A program made the position numbers and the translations under genes. From contig VIGQ01002232.1 in the NCBI GenBank assembly GCA_009663005.1, positions 1 to 27,500 on the forward strand: a stretch of DNA of 27,500 bases, in the 5' to 3' direction. The notes under the pieces are model-generated. The model was not told the origin of the DNA. It saw nothing but the letters and a program-made list of their open reading frames with translations, and ran no database searches. The DNA comes from Actinidia chinensis (Eukaryota; Streptophyta; Magnoliopsida; Ericales; Actinidiaceae). Positions within the stretch are counted from its first letter, which is position 1. Each line of letters begins with the position of its first letter. Below, piece by piece: positions 9,675 through 20,215 of this stretch.

Positions 9675-10889
9675 AGTTCCATTTCCTCTCTCTCATCTCT
9701 CTCTCTCCCCACAAACCCACACTTTTCGTCTCTGTTCCTTAAACACACACTTCTTCTCCCTTGTCTCTCAAATAGAAAACGTAAATCCCTAAGAATAATC
9801 AAACCCTAACATCCAAAAGTCGAAAAAAATAAAAAAAAAATCTATAACGATCCTCAAAGAGTCACCGGGAATCGATCGGCTGATTTCTCCTTCTCTCTTC
9901 CAAACAATCCCATGGTTCTTCTTCCACAACACTAGAGTTTTTTCTCTCTATCCTCCCCATTCCCTCTCGTCACATACTAGCACTCTATCGTCTCTGTCCC
10001 ATTAAACACGACACTTCTTCTCCCTGTCTCTCAAAGAAAACGGAAATCGTAAGATAACAAACCCTAAAAATCAAAATTCGAAAAACCAACAAAAATATGG
10101 AAAAAAATATTTAACTATAGCCAAAAGAAAGTCACCTGGAATCGATCGATCGGCTGGATTCATCTCCCTTCACTCCCTTCCCCTTCCAAACTCACATGGT
10201 TATCTTCCAAACAATAGAGTTTTTCTTCTCTTCTCGCTCTCAAAACGCATTCTCTCCTCTCCTCTCTCTCACACACACCACACACACACAACCACCACAA
10301 TATCGTCTCTGTCCTAAAACACACACTTCTTCTCCCTGTCTCTCAAAAGAAAACGGAAAAATAGTAAGGAAGAATCAAAACCCTAAAATCAAATTCGACA
10401 ACAACAAAAATAAAAAAAAAATCTTTACGATAGCAAAAGGAAGTCACCGGAATTCGATCGGCTGATTCTCCTTCTCTCTTTTCAAACAATCAATGTTCCT
10501 TCCAAACAAATTGAGTTTTTCTTCTCTCTCGCCTCTCAAACGCTTCTCTCTCTCTCCTCTCTCTCTCTCGATCACACACACCAAACACACAACACACACC
10601 ACACTATCGTCCTCTGTCCCTTAAACCACACACTTTCTCCTGTCTCTAAAAGAGAGAAGAAACGGAATGAAAGTAAGAATAATCAAACCCTATAAAAAAT
10701 CCCAAAATTCGCCAACAAACAAAAAGTAAAAAAAATCTGTACGATAGCAAAAGAAGTCACCGGAATCGATCGGCTGTCGGCTGATTTCTCCTTCTGTCTT
10801 CCAAACAACCACATGGTTCTCTGCCAAACAATAGAGGTTTTTCTTTCCATTCTCTCTCTCCCCACACACACACACAACACACACACCTG
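9675..10889. repeat. Tandem array of about four ~313-bp units
   Basis: The anchor GTCACC(G/T)GGA-ATCGATCGGCTG begins at 9861, 10131, 10443 and 10756, giving spacings of 270, 312 and 313 bases. Each unit repeats the same ordered blocks: the anchor, CTCCTTCTCTCTT, CCAAACAAT, CATGGTT, AATAGAGTTTTT, a CT/CA-rich stretch, ATCGTC-TCTGTCC, TTAAAC-ACAC, TTCTCC-TGTCTCTCAAA, AACGGAAA, AAACCCTA and an A-rich segment. Copies differ by many small indels and by local CT/CA slippage (for example 10252-10291 and 10545-10588), so the array is not recent. It ends at 10889, about 50 bp from a minus-strand TATA box at 10944, so each unit resembles a copy of a plant 5' leader. Confidence 0.85.
9801..10386 (+). 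promoter_or_regulatory. Telo-box motifs repeated in the tandem array
   Basis: AAACCCTAA occurs at 9801-9809, 10059-10067 and 10378-10386, once per unit. The fourth unit has the one-base variant AAACCCTAT at 10685-10693. Telo-boxes near plant transcription start sites are known from ribosomal-protein and other translation-related genes. Their placement under a minus-strand TATA box fits a promoter or leader role, but this is inference. Confidence 0.5.
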
Positions 10890-10900
10890 CTCTCTTCTGT

Positions 10901-11004
10901 GGCTGGAAACGAGTGGGTTTGTGAGGGGTGTGTAATGATATATAGGCTTGTAGGCTGGAAACGAGTAGGTTTGCGAGGTGAGTGTGTGTTATAGATAGGC
11001 TTTT
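10901..11004. repeat. 52-bp direct duplication carrying a TATA box
   Basis: GGCTGGAAACGAGT-GGTTTG-GAGG starts at 10901 and again at 10953. The two copies run through the same order of blocks to ATATAGGCTT and ATAGATAGGCTTTTA. On the minus strand, copy one holds a good TATA box (CCTATATATC) and copy two a weaker one (CTATCTATAA). Confidence 0.75.
10938..10944 (-). promoter_or_regulatory. Candidate TATA box, minus strand
   Basis: TATATAT in the context CCTATATATC on the minus strand. A start site about 30 bases downstream would fall near 10905-10912, just before the tandem array and its pyrimidine/purine tracts. The rest of the minus-strand unit would be the array, the 8-9.6 kb segment and the exon at 8028-7910. 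Confidence 0.45.
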
Positions 11005-12653
11005 AGGGGACAGATTGTTATAGAGCCGTTAGAGAGTAAATTTGCTATTTGGTAACTGTAGTTTAGGAAAAGTCTCATTTGGTTCCTGTTTTCACTTTAA
11101 ACACATAGGAAACCCAACGATGTCCAATCATCAATTTTCAAACTAAGGTCCCTCAATTTCAAATCTATTAAAAAAAAGTTTGACGGAAAAATGCCCAAAA
11201 TAAAAAAAAAAAGAACAAAAAAAAATGCCAATTTCCGTAGTATTTTTAATGAATTTGAATTTAGACAATCAATTTGCAACTGAATTAAAAAATTGAAAAG
11301 AATTAATTTTTTAAAGTAAACTATATATAATAAGTGAAAACTTTGACTAAATCCTTCTATTTAACCATAACGCTTTGAGTTACTTTTGAGTTTTCTAACC
11401 AAAACTGAAATATTATATTTCACTAACTTGAACTATTCTATTGTACGATCCCATCCATTATTATGGTTCGATTAATGTGTACCCGTAGAAACAATATTAA
11501 GTAAAGTTAATATATACCTCAAAACATCCCAAGGGCATATGTGCCCTAGCGACGTGTGCCACATCTTATCCATTTTTCTTTCTTTTTATGTGGACGATAT
11601 TCAGAAATGTTATTAAATATGCTTTGAAAAAACTTAAATTTGTAGTTATTGAAGATGAAAATACCCCTATTGTGGTCTTGGAACTTGACCATTTAAGACT
11701 TGGAGCTTATACAATATTTTTCAAAGCCAAATCTATCAGGAACTAAAAAAAAAAAAAAAAAAAAAACATTGGACCTTCTTTGTAATCAGGGGAGTTAGAA
11801 ACAAAACTTAAACAAAAAGCAATAAAAAACAAAACCAGTTAGACGAAGTTAATTCAAGCAAAATTGCCTACATTTTTTTAATGAGTACTAAAAGAAATTG
11901 GTAAGTAAAATATGGAAGGTGAAAACATAGATAGAAATGGTATATGAATTAAAAAGAGTAAATTTTACTAATATCTCCTGATATTTTTTATATGATACAA
12001 CCACCTTCCTATGATATCAAAAATAGTGATGCCCTTCCTTACTTTTGAAAATATTATCAAAATTTCTCTAAAATTAATTTCTGTGAAAAAATAGAAATCG
12101 TGCCGTAAAAATTTATACTTCAATTTTTTTCTCATTACACCCATTAAAATAAATAAATTTTTTTGAAACTTAAAATAGAAAAATATTTTTGAAATATGTT
12201 TAGATTAAGAGCACATAAAAAAGTAAATAAAATAAATAATAAATTTTTTCTTACAAATAATTATTGATAACAAATTTTAATTTTTTAAGTATATTTTGAT
12301 TTTTAATTAGGAAGTTACTATAAAATCAAATTATAGTTTGATTATTTGCCTCTGGAATCCATGGATCTTCCTCAAAGTATGTTATAAACACAAAAATTAG
12401 CATAAGAAACATTCAAAACAAGGAGTTTGGTGTAGTAAGTGCCCGCGAACCCGAAAAATATATGCTCCAACTTAATCTCCTCATTCCACTGTAAATGCAT
12501 TACTGAATTTAAAATTTCCTCTTTGGAAAACTTACAATATTGTAAGGGGGCCCATTGATCGCAATCTTCATGATCCCTCTCATTTTCAGATAAAGGTGGG
12601 TTTGTGAGAGGATAAAATAATTATCTTCATCTCCGGCCGAAGCTTTAGATGAG
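11005..12653. other. Intergenic A/T-rich DNA, no gene seen
   Basis: Very A/T-rich, with phrases common in degenerate plant repeats (for example AGGTCCCTCAATTT near 11146). A 60-codon minus frame at 11279-11097 is Leu/Phe/Lys-rich and not credible. A small hairpin AGGGCA-TATG-TGCCCT lies at about 11532-11547. No transposon ends are clear. Confidence 0.5.
11745..11766 (+). repeat. Poly(A) run of 22
   Basis: A continuous A-run. It could be the tail of a retroposed sequence whose body lies to the left, but no flanking target-site duplication is evident, so a simple slippage origin is as likely. Confidence 0.6.
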
Positions 12654-12668
12654 GCCGCCGCCGCCGCC
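12654..12668 (+). repeat. (GCC)5 microsatellite
   Basis: Five perfect GCC units in a short GC-rich island (about 12632-12670) inside otherwise A/T-rich DNA. Such runs often lie in leaders or early exons, but no frame here opens into a recognisable protein. Confidence 0.8.
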
Positions 12669-14139
12669 ACAAAAGAGATGAAGAATCGTTAAACTTTAAG
12701 GTCATTTTATCAGCACGGAGGGAAGAGGAAAATCTCTCTCTGGACCTAAGAAGACTTCTGGGAATTGAACAGAATTTTTTTTTATAAATTTTCTAATTAG
12801 CAGCATAAGAACAAAAACACTCATAATAAGATATGGATCTAGATCATGCTATGGACTCAAAATGAAGAAATCTGAAGAACTTATGCCTAAGATACGAGTT
12901 ATATCAACAGATATGGGAATCTACTAAAAGGGTTGTTTTCCTTGCAAATAAGCGAAATAAAACTATTAGATATTCTAATAATATCAGCTGTGAAAATCCA
13001 AAAATAGGTTAAACTGAGGATGAGCATTCGAAAGCAGAGACATGGGCAGGCAATGGGAGGAGATCTTGAACCCAAACTTGGAACTTGGGAAGAACTGAAA
13101 ACTGGTCCTGGGCACAATTTGACATGATTTTCACTTTGAAAAAAATGGAGGGCAAGGGCCCAAGGGAAGATGCGGAAAGAACAAAAAAATATAACTTTTG
13201 GTTTAATAGAAAAACAGTGGTGATTTTTGGAACAGTGAAAGACTATTTGTTCCTGAGTTGCAGTATGTTCAACAACAATACCGTAGTGGCTCTTCTAATT
13301 TCTACCTTCATTTGGGAACAAGACAATATCCTAATTTTCAAATTGATCTTCTTGGTCAATTAGTGAAGGTGCTATACTCAACACGGCCTTTCCTGCTCTA
13401 ATGGTCTTTGTTTTATGCTTTAAGGGTCCTTCCTGCTTCGAATGGTTCCGGTATACATTTTGAATTACTCAAGTGGCATGTCTAGGGTTCGCAGTTCAAT
13501 CAAACACTAATTTATTACCAAGAATTACTCTCTTCCATTAATATACACAGTTCTGTTTTCTGGGTTATCTAGTTAGTAAGATTTTAATCCGGAGGGAAAC
13601 TTCGCAATTGTTAGAAAGAACAGATTGGAGCATATGAAAGGATCGTTTTTCATTTTGATTACATAAGCCTTAGTTTTCAATTGATGATTGCTGATTTATC
13701 GATTTGGATATATCACAGGAAGCAAAAACTTGATGTTCTTGTTATGAGTTCAAAACCAATTATATGATATGGACCGATCAAAGTAGCGAAGATTTTGTAC
13801 AATCAGACCCAAAACTAGTAGCACCCACCACCCAGTGAGAGGATACGATCTTCTTTTTCAGGGAACAAAACATTTTTTGTGAGAGAAGCCACTCGATTGG
13901 ACCATCCAGTTCTAGAGAAGCTGGCATGTACAGAAAAGCTGTCGGTGTGAGATTTAGAGGATTGGATCCCAGTGAAGCGTATATCAGAGCTCCAGATCGG
14001 GTCTAATATGGCCATTTCTTTTTCATCCAAAGCACCCGTGATTCTATTCAGTTCGTCGTTTCTTGTTTCATACAAAAACGAGAGGTGCAGGAACACGACA
14101 CATAAAAAAACCCCACCACCGGTCACCCATATAGGCTAC
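12669..14139. other. No gene recognised; one unidentified 103-codon minus frame
   Basis: The minus-strand frame 14126-13815 is mixed in composition. Its N-terminal part (roughly residues 4-18, FLCVVFLHLSFL-like) is hydrophobic and could be a signal or membrane segment, followed by charged sequence with ETRNDELNRITG and DEKEMAILDP. It matches no family I know. The opposite strand over the same DNA also carries a 106-codon frame (13972-14292), so at most one is real. The remaining DNA is A/T-rich with overlapping 72-92-codon frames at 12899-13363 that have no recognisable features. Confidence 0.3.
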
Positions 14140-14202
14140 TGTTTGTGCTTAAGGACAAAGTCACCAGTAACATCTGCCAAGATCAACCATACACAAGACA
14201 AA

Positions 14203-14247
14203 GATTTACGTGGTGCGGGCCAATCTGCCTACGTTCACGGGAGGGAC
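14203..14247 (-). mobile_element. Copia LTR U5-like fragment
   Basis: On the + strand, ATTTACGTGGTGCGGGC then CAATCTGCCTACGTTCACGGGAGG. Its reverse complement (cacggg-like, then acgtaggcagattg, then accacgtaaat) is a pattern widespread near the U5 end of plant Ty1/copia LTRs. The same type of block occurs at about 2057-2100 in the Sirevirus-like LTR, where the element is also on the minus strand. The LTR ends could not be fixed. Confidence 0.5.
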
Positions 14248-14505
14248 CATAATTCATTAATACAGAATGAATACAATTACAATGAGATATAGGGAGGGCT
14301 CATTTACAGTTCACTTTCAGCACTCTCTCATCTCTCACCCAAGGATTGCCATTTTGTCCGGCCCCCACCTGCTGCTTCCTCGCTCTCAGATAGTAGTTAT
14401 ACTAGGCAGAAGGAGAGGGAGAAGTGAGTTAAGGCACTTAGCCTCATTCATCCTAAATATCAAACACTAAAGATTTCGGAAAAAGAGGTGGGCCCCTCTA
14501 TTGTT

Positions 14506-14527
14506 GGACAAACGCAGCAGCGCGTTT
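14506..14527. other. Short perfect inverted repeat (hairpin)
   Basis: ACAAACGC and GCGTTTGT form a perfect 8-bp stem around a 6-base loop (AGCAGC). No T-run follows immediately, and in a plant genome this is not a bacterial-type terminator. It may be part of a decayed transposon end. Confidence 0.5.
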
Positions 14528-15859
14528 GTGTTGACAGGAAAATTGTCGGAGGGCCTCTCTCTCTTCTTTCTCTCTCTTCTTTCTTTCTTCTATTGTAATT
14601 TAAATGTTTATAGTACCATTAGACAAAAAGGGCCAATTTTACTTAAGTTTGATCTTCAAAGAAGTTGTACTTATAGTTGTGAAAGGGCAACACATTCGAT
14701 TTGCTATGCAGGATTCAAAGAAACCATAGGCAGCAATCATTATCATGAAGAAGATTGTTAAAGGACTTAAATTTCTTATTATTAGGTTACGGTGTTTTGT
14801 TGTCTTCAAAGGGGTAAGTAAGGCTGACTAAAAGGACAGACTCACGGTGTAGCGTGGCCACGTGGATTTGAAGAGCCTCTTTGGTATCTAAAATGAATCC
14901 ACTGATTTTTTGCATTTTTTTATGTAATTATACTAATTTTATTTGTACAAAAAATTAGAACAGAGAATGGGTATTGGCTTGAATCAGTAAATTAATTCAT
15001 TAATGAAAATCGCAAACAAAATCCATTAAATTAAAATAAAAGGGGTTAGAGACCATTAAACTAGGATTAATTGTGTAAAAACTTATTATTGTAATATTGT
15101 CATTTCAATGACAAAACTATAAAAAAAAAAAAAAATATCTAAGTCATTCTATTTCTAATCTTTCTCTATTACTGATACGAACACATGTTCATCGCAGCAC
15201 AACCACACGAGTCCACCATTTGCCGGCACCACGGACATTAATGCGCCATCACTACAAATCTCTCTCTCTTTCACTCTCATATCTAAAAAATCTACAATGC
15301 TGTCGTACGTCGACCTTCCCTCGCCGCCTGTACGACTTTGTTTACAATGCACATCGGACTCGCGTCATTCTTGAACGTGTTTATGAGGTTTCGTCAAGGT
15401 TTATTGAAGAGTTAAACAGTGCGAAAAACTCAAATATGAGCTCAACAGATTACAAAAAACGGAGTTGTTCTCTGGAAAAAAGAAAGCAATGGTGATTGTT
15501 TGGAGAAAAGTCACATGCGTGGCGATTCCGGTGGCTTGGGTGGACGAAGATGGAAAGAAAAGTAAGTAGGTGTTTGTTCTTGTAATGATTGAGTTATTTC
15601 AATTGGGTTTTCTGATGATATTCCTTTTAACATTTTTAAGCATCCAACGACAAGGTGAAGGCGAAGGTAGGACTGTTTCGAACGTCTTAATTTGACGTTG
15701 CTTTGTTTCCAGGTTATCTCTGAAATTTGTTCAGCACTCATAATGAAAATCATAAGGGACGTGGGTCGATAAAGTCAGTGGGCTTTGGCTGGCCCATGAT
15801 TCAGTGGTGCCATAGCCGGACCCAAAAGGTTAGGATAGTATGGATTGGGTATGCTCATC
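14528..15859. other. No gene recognised
   Basis: Mixed DNA with A/T-rich repeats at about 14880-15140, including an A-run at 15121-15136, and a more balanced segment at about 15170-15760. Frames of 65-91 codons on both strands (15155-15495, 15511-15753) overlap and carry no recognisable domain. An 8-bp palindrome CCACGTGG (G-box/ABRE-type core) lies at 14858-14865, without a nearby gene to control. Confidence 0.4.
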
Positions 15860-15876
15860 TTTTTTTTTTTTTTTTT

Positions 15877-16300
15877 AGGGCCAGGGCCCGCCACCTGAAA
15901 TGCATATTTTTTTACCAAAAAAAAAATATATTTTATAGATTAAAATAATCAATATGTATGGATAATTTCTATAATTATGTATTAATTTTTTCAATCTTTG
16001 ATATTTTAATTTTTTAATTTGAATAAAAATTTATTTTAATGTCATATTAATTATTGTATTAATTTTTCATTTGATTATTTTTAATTTTAATTTGAAAATT
16101 AAAAAAATAAATTTATTTTGTTTTTAAAAAAAAGATATAAAGCCCGTAGATCCCAAGGCCGGGATAAGGACTTGGGTCCCATCTTTTAAGCCCAGAGTGG
16201 AACGGACAGACCTTTTAACCGACAAAACCCACTGGAGCCTACCCGAGCGGGAACCCGACAAAAAATTGATGTGGGCGGCCCGGGACCCAGCCCATTAACA
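15877..16300. mobile_element. Possible decayed transposon with GGCCC-rich flanks
   Basis: A GC-rich edge (AGGGCCAGGGCCCGCC, 15877-15892) follows a T-run at 15860-15876. Then come about 240 bases of extreme A/T-rich sequence and a second GC-rich block (about 16141-16295) containing GGCCGGG, GGGTCCC and GGCGGCCCGGGACCC. GGCCC-rich sequence flanking an A/T-rich core is common in non-autonomous plant elements, such as hAT-related ones. No terminal inverted repeat or target duplication could be demonstrated. Confidence 0.25.
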
Positions 16301-17640
16301 GAAAATCATATGTGCATTGTCACTATGGTTTAAAAAAAATAAAAGTTAAATTTATTATCCATATTTGACAGATGATTGGACAATGAACTTGACTGGTTGA
16401 TGTAACAAGTAGTCAATTTTTATTATAATAAACAGTTCAAATATCACTGTTTCAAACGCTAATGATGGTTGGAAAGATGCGAATAGCCACCCGTAGCCCG
16501 AGGACAGGTGAAAATTAGTTTAGATGCAGAGTTAGTGTAGAAAGTAACAATGGTTGTAGAAAGAAATATAAGCCTAATAAGAATAATTTTTGTGTACAAA
16601 GTAATATGAGTATTTTTGTCCAGCTCCCATGTAACTATGCCCAAAAAGCCGGAGTTACTCAATTTTACCCCCCAACATTATAAGAATTCTATATTTAATT
16701 ATGTCTATATTGGCTCTAGACTTGTCAATTTCCAACCAATTACAAACACACAAGAGATTGCAAACTTTAGCGTGGTGGGTAAATTAAATTTGCACCTGTT
16801 TTTATGTTTGCCCCATGTCTATTTCAACTCTTAAATTGTGATCTTCTCAATTGAATCATAACCTACATTAGTTTATGCTGATAGGTGCGCGCTAATCCCA
16901 ATGCCCAACCATCTTTTACACGAAAAATGCACGCAGGCACCATGTGGAAACTCTATTTAGCTTGGGTTGGGATTGGGGTTCGAGTTCAAATTCGAAACAA
17001 AAATGAAGTCAAAAAGATAAGATGTCGTGCCATCTTCCACAGAATAGAAGGTTATGTTGTATGGTTTTTTCATGTAAAAAAAATGGATATTCATTGGAAT
17101 CGGGGGCACATTGACAAACAATCTAATGAATTAGGAGCTCAATGATAAAATTAAAAAGCCTTTTTAAGGGTTAAGGGGGCGATGATCGGGGCATTGAAAA
17201 TGACCAAAACTGACAGAAGGTCTTGCAAAAACATTAGACTTATGGCCGGAAATTGATACCGATAGATGATAGAGCCCGAATCAAAGTTTAAGGACCAAAT
17301 AATCTAAAACGTTAAAAAGTTTTTAAAAGGAAAAACATGTTGTTAGATGTGCTTGTTTGTATTTTTTAATTTTTTTTTTTTAAAATGTCCGATCAACACA
17401 TTCCAAAACTGAAGCCTTTTGCCGTAAGTACCCATCATGGGCCAGGGCAGCTACCAGATCAAGATTTACGCTCAATCACAGGCTCATTCTTTTGATAAGA
17501 TATGGCCATTACACTTGCCCAAAAATATATATGAGACCATGTAGCCCAGTGGTCTATTCCATTAGTTGGCTTGCAAAATACAGCCCACAGTTGTGGAATT
17601 AAAAAATAACATAAAATCGAATACAAAAACGCTGGAGTCG
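16301..17640. other. Intergenic DNA, no gene seen
   Basis: A/T-rich, with a few C/G-richer patches. The 86-codon + frame at 16885-17145 (rich in Lys, Arg, Ile and Trp) has no recognisable domain. No transposon terminus or RNA gene was found. Confidence 0.45.
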
Positions 17641-17866
17641 GCGCGGACCACCGTTATGGACTAAAGCCTAGTCGACCCCGGTTCCAAAATTTGATATAAT
17701 AATCGGTTATCGCGAGCGGTGGATCACAAGTTAGGACTCGCCTAATAAAAAACGCGTAAGGATTAAATAATAATAAATAAATAAAAGTCTGTAATGGACC
17801 CGCGTTTCAACCGGTCGGATCTCCAACTCGCTTTGACTCTAGCCGTGTCTCTGCACAGACTTCACC

Positions 17867-17874
17867 TATAAAAT
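17867..17874 (+). promoter_or_regulatory. Candidate TATA box, plus strand
   Basis: TATAAAAT in the context CACCTATAAAATGGG, close to the plant TATA consensus. The 200 bases upstream are richer in CpG than surrounding DNA (for example GGTTATCGCGAGCGG at about 17704), as in many plant promoters. A start near 17898-17905 would be followed by the exon-like segment ending at 18002. Confidence 0.55.
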
Positions 17875-17899
17875 GGGACACGGTGCCTCGGGTTTTTTG

Positions 17900-18002
17900 G
17901 CATTCGGCTCTTGTCTCCATTCGTTCGCAAGACATATATGTTAGAGATTTTGTGATTCGTTATGAGAGAGAGTTTCGGGTTGAATCTGGAGTTGTTTTCA
18001 AG
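17900..18002 (+). other. Candidate leader exon of a + strand transcript
   Basis: About 100 bases starting roughly 30 bases below the TATA box and ending TTTTCAAG|GTATTT, an acceptable plant splice donor. A frame opens at 17883, upstream of the predicted start, and reads through the donor to 18155, so it does not define an exon. The segment is more likely untranslated leader. The downstream DNA is T/G-rich and intron-like, as in genes with a leader intron. No downstream coding exon could be identified, so a non-coding transcript or a decayed gene is possible. Confidence 0.35.
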
Positions 18003-18390
18003 GTATTTTTTTTGGATAAGGTAATCATTGCTTCTTGTGGAATTCGATTGATATTAGTATTCAAGTTATGTTGGTTGGTCTCTTCTGTTGGGTCATTGAA
18101 TGCTTTAAGACCGTTGTTGTTGGGTTCAAAATCTGGCCTTCGGAGCGTTCCATGATATGGTTTGGATTTGATCGATACTTTTTTTCCTTGTTTACGTAAG
18201 AGATATTATTCTTGGTTTTGCTATTTACTAGATAAATTTTTTGTTGAGTTGAAAGTTGAAGTAATTATCAATTGAATTCTTGAGAATGTTTGCGAGTTAT
18301 CCTCATGTTTCTGGTGAGAGTTTGTGTTTTTGGTTTTGGAAATCTGTATGAGAGCCATTTAATTCAACGATGCTTGTGCGATTTTAATAA

Positions 18391-19264
18391 ATTTACGATG
18401 CTGCACTTTTGTAAGCTCTTTTGAGGCTGGAGTTCACAGGGTCCCTTGTTGTTCCCCTTTGTCTTTTTAAATTAATTAATTGTGTAGGGTTGCCAGTTGT
18501 TTTCGGAAGATCATGAAGATCTTGTTGTTGAAAGTGTTTTGATGGGATTATTGAATCTTTTGGTGACTCTTTCCCTGATCTCTTTATTGTAGTTTTATTG
18601 AGAGGAAGGGTAACTTTAAATTGTATGGTATTAAGTACAATTTTGTGGAGCTCTCTATCCTTGAATTTTTAAGGTGAATGCTAGTATTTCCTGTCAATTC
18701 GTATCTGTTTCGGAAGGATTGTAGCTGGATGGTACGGTTTTTATTTTTGATTTGCTGTTTGGTGATACCCATAGCGTTTCTGTTTTGTTATTTCTTTTGG
18801 TGACAGTGGTACATGGAGGATTAATCTGTGGCATTCCCTATCTTCTGTTTCAGGTTCTAGGTTACCATGGTTCCATTTTTTTATGTTTAACTATTTCTTT
18901 GTTGGTTCTAGTTTTGATGTAAACCATGGATCCCACTTGTTAAATAAAGTTTTGAATTTTAATGTGTCTGGTGAGTGCGGGTATCGGTTTCGCCTCTCTT
19001 TGGAATCTGGAGCATCATTTTTTTATCTTTATTTTATATTGCAGAGATGTTGTTTCCCGGGCATCCAAAAATTATTAGGCCGGGAGGGTTCTTGAACTGC
19101 TTCTTTTTCTATTACTTGTTAAAGCTGTGGGTCATATGGTTGTTGTCATCTTCTTGTGTCATCATGTTACATTTAAATATTGCAGCTTTCTGGGTTGAAT
19201 TGTGAAATAATTTATTGATGCTGCACTTTGGTAAAAGCCCTTTGTGAGGATGGAGTGTCACAGG
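18391..19264 (+). repeat. Direct repeat pair, ~52 bp, 820 bp apart
   Basis: Copies at 18391-18441 and 19211-19264 share GATGCTGCACTTT-GTAA, CTTT-GAGG-TGGAGT and TCACAGG in the same order, with about 75-80% identity by eye. The span given covers both copies and the DNA between them. Confidence 0.65.
18840..19100 (+). repeat. Direct repeat, copy 1 (copy 2 at 24730-24988)
   Basis: Both copies contain, in order: TACCA-GGTT, a T-rich run, ACTTGTTAAAT (copy 2 CCTTGTTAAAT), TTTTGAATTT, ATGTG-CTG-TGAGTGCG, a T-rich run, TTGCAGA, a short segment with CATCCAAA and ATTA, then GAGGG and TTGAA-TGC. Both keep the TTGCAG acceptor-like site (19044 and 24928), so if they are exon edges they derive from the same one. 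Identity is roughly 60-65% by eye. No protein family was recognised in the segment after the acceptor. Confidence 0.6.
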
Positions 19265-19940
19265 TCAATTTTATTGCTTTGCGGACTTAAATAATAGGGA
19301 TGGAGGACGATGCTTGACGATCTAGATTAATTATGCTGTTTGTTTGTTCCATCTTGCATTCATTAACGTAAAGAACTTGTTTACCTCGTTTTTTCTATTA
19401 GTATGTTTCTTCCTCGTTTTACCGTTGTGGTCCATATTTTGAAGGGGAGAGAGATTGATTGACGCTTTGGGTGCTGGAAAAACTGGTAGGGATGTTTCTT
19501 AATTCAGTTTACGGGGAAGCTATTTTTTTATTGTATTTCCTTTCTTTTATTTGCAAAACCAGAGGGGAAACTGTTATTACTTCCCATTTTATTTCTCCCG
19601 TACTAAAACTTTTCATTCTTTTCTCCTGTTCTTTCAACAAGTCAAACCTGCCCGTACAAAACGGAGAAGGATTGTGCTAGTTGAAAGATATTATTTTTGT
19701 AAATAATGGATAATTTGTTGGTGCTCATTAAAAAAGGATAATTTGCTTTCTAATTGACCTATGAAGGTAGTTTTGTAGGTCGTTTTAAAGTGGGAGATTG
19801 ATAGTTAAGGTTCATTATTTATTGCTAGTAGCTGTTAATGCTTTAGTATATGCGGAACACACACAACAATCATGTTGGGCAGCCCCGACATGACAGGGTT
19901 GTGGGGAAATGGCTTCCGTGCTTTTGAAATGGAGGCATAG

Positions 19941-20215
19941 CTATGAGTTTTTTATTTTCGTAAAAAAATAAAATGTGAGTAAAAATCATTGCCACTATAT
20001 TAGAATTATAGTACAAAAAATATTGTACTTATTGTATATATAAGATCTATGATGCATGAATTTAGTTATATGCAAAACTATTTTTTTCCGATTAGGAGAA
20101 ACGGATTTAACAGACTAGACTCGAAATCGATATAAATAATGGAATGATCAGTGATCTTTGTTTGAGCGGAAAGGAAAAAAGGGTGGGCAGAAAAGAGAAG
20201 TTTAAGGCTTATTAA
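19941..20215 (+). repeat. Direct repeat, copy 1 (copy 2 at 23685-23960)
   Basis: Shared blocks in order: GA-GTTTTTT, an A-rich stretch, GAGTAAAA and ATCATTGCCACTAT, a variable A/T-rich middle, AATGATCAGTGATCTTTGT (identical in both, 20143-20161 and 23891-23909), then a purine-rich stretch ending AGAGAAG-TT-AGGCTTA. The 19-base identical block is far better conserved than its surroundings. Confidence 0.65.

Noticed and set aside
13980..13990. ATATCAGAGCTCC resembling a retroelement primer-binding site on the + strand
   Set aside because: Only 9 bases match the tRNA-Met complement, and the nearby U5-like motif at 14203-14247 is in the opposite orientation.
13815..14292. Minus frame of 103 codons and plus frame of 106 codons over the same DNA
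   Set aside because: At most one can be real, and neither shows a known motif; noted only as unidentified sequence.
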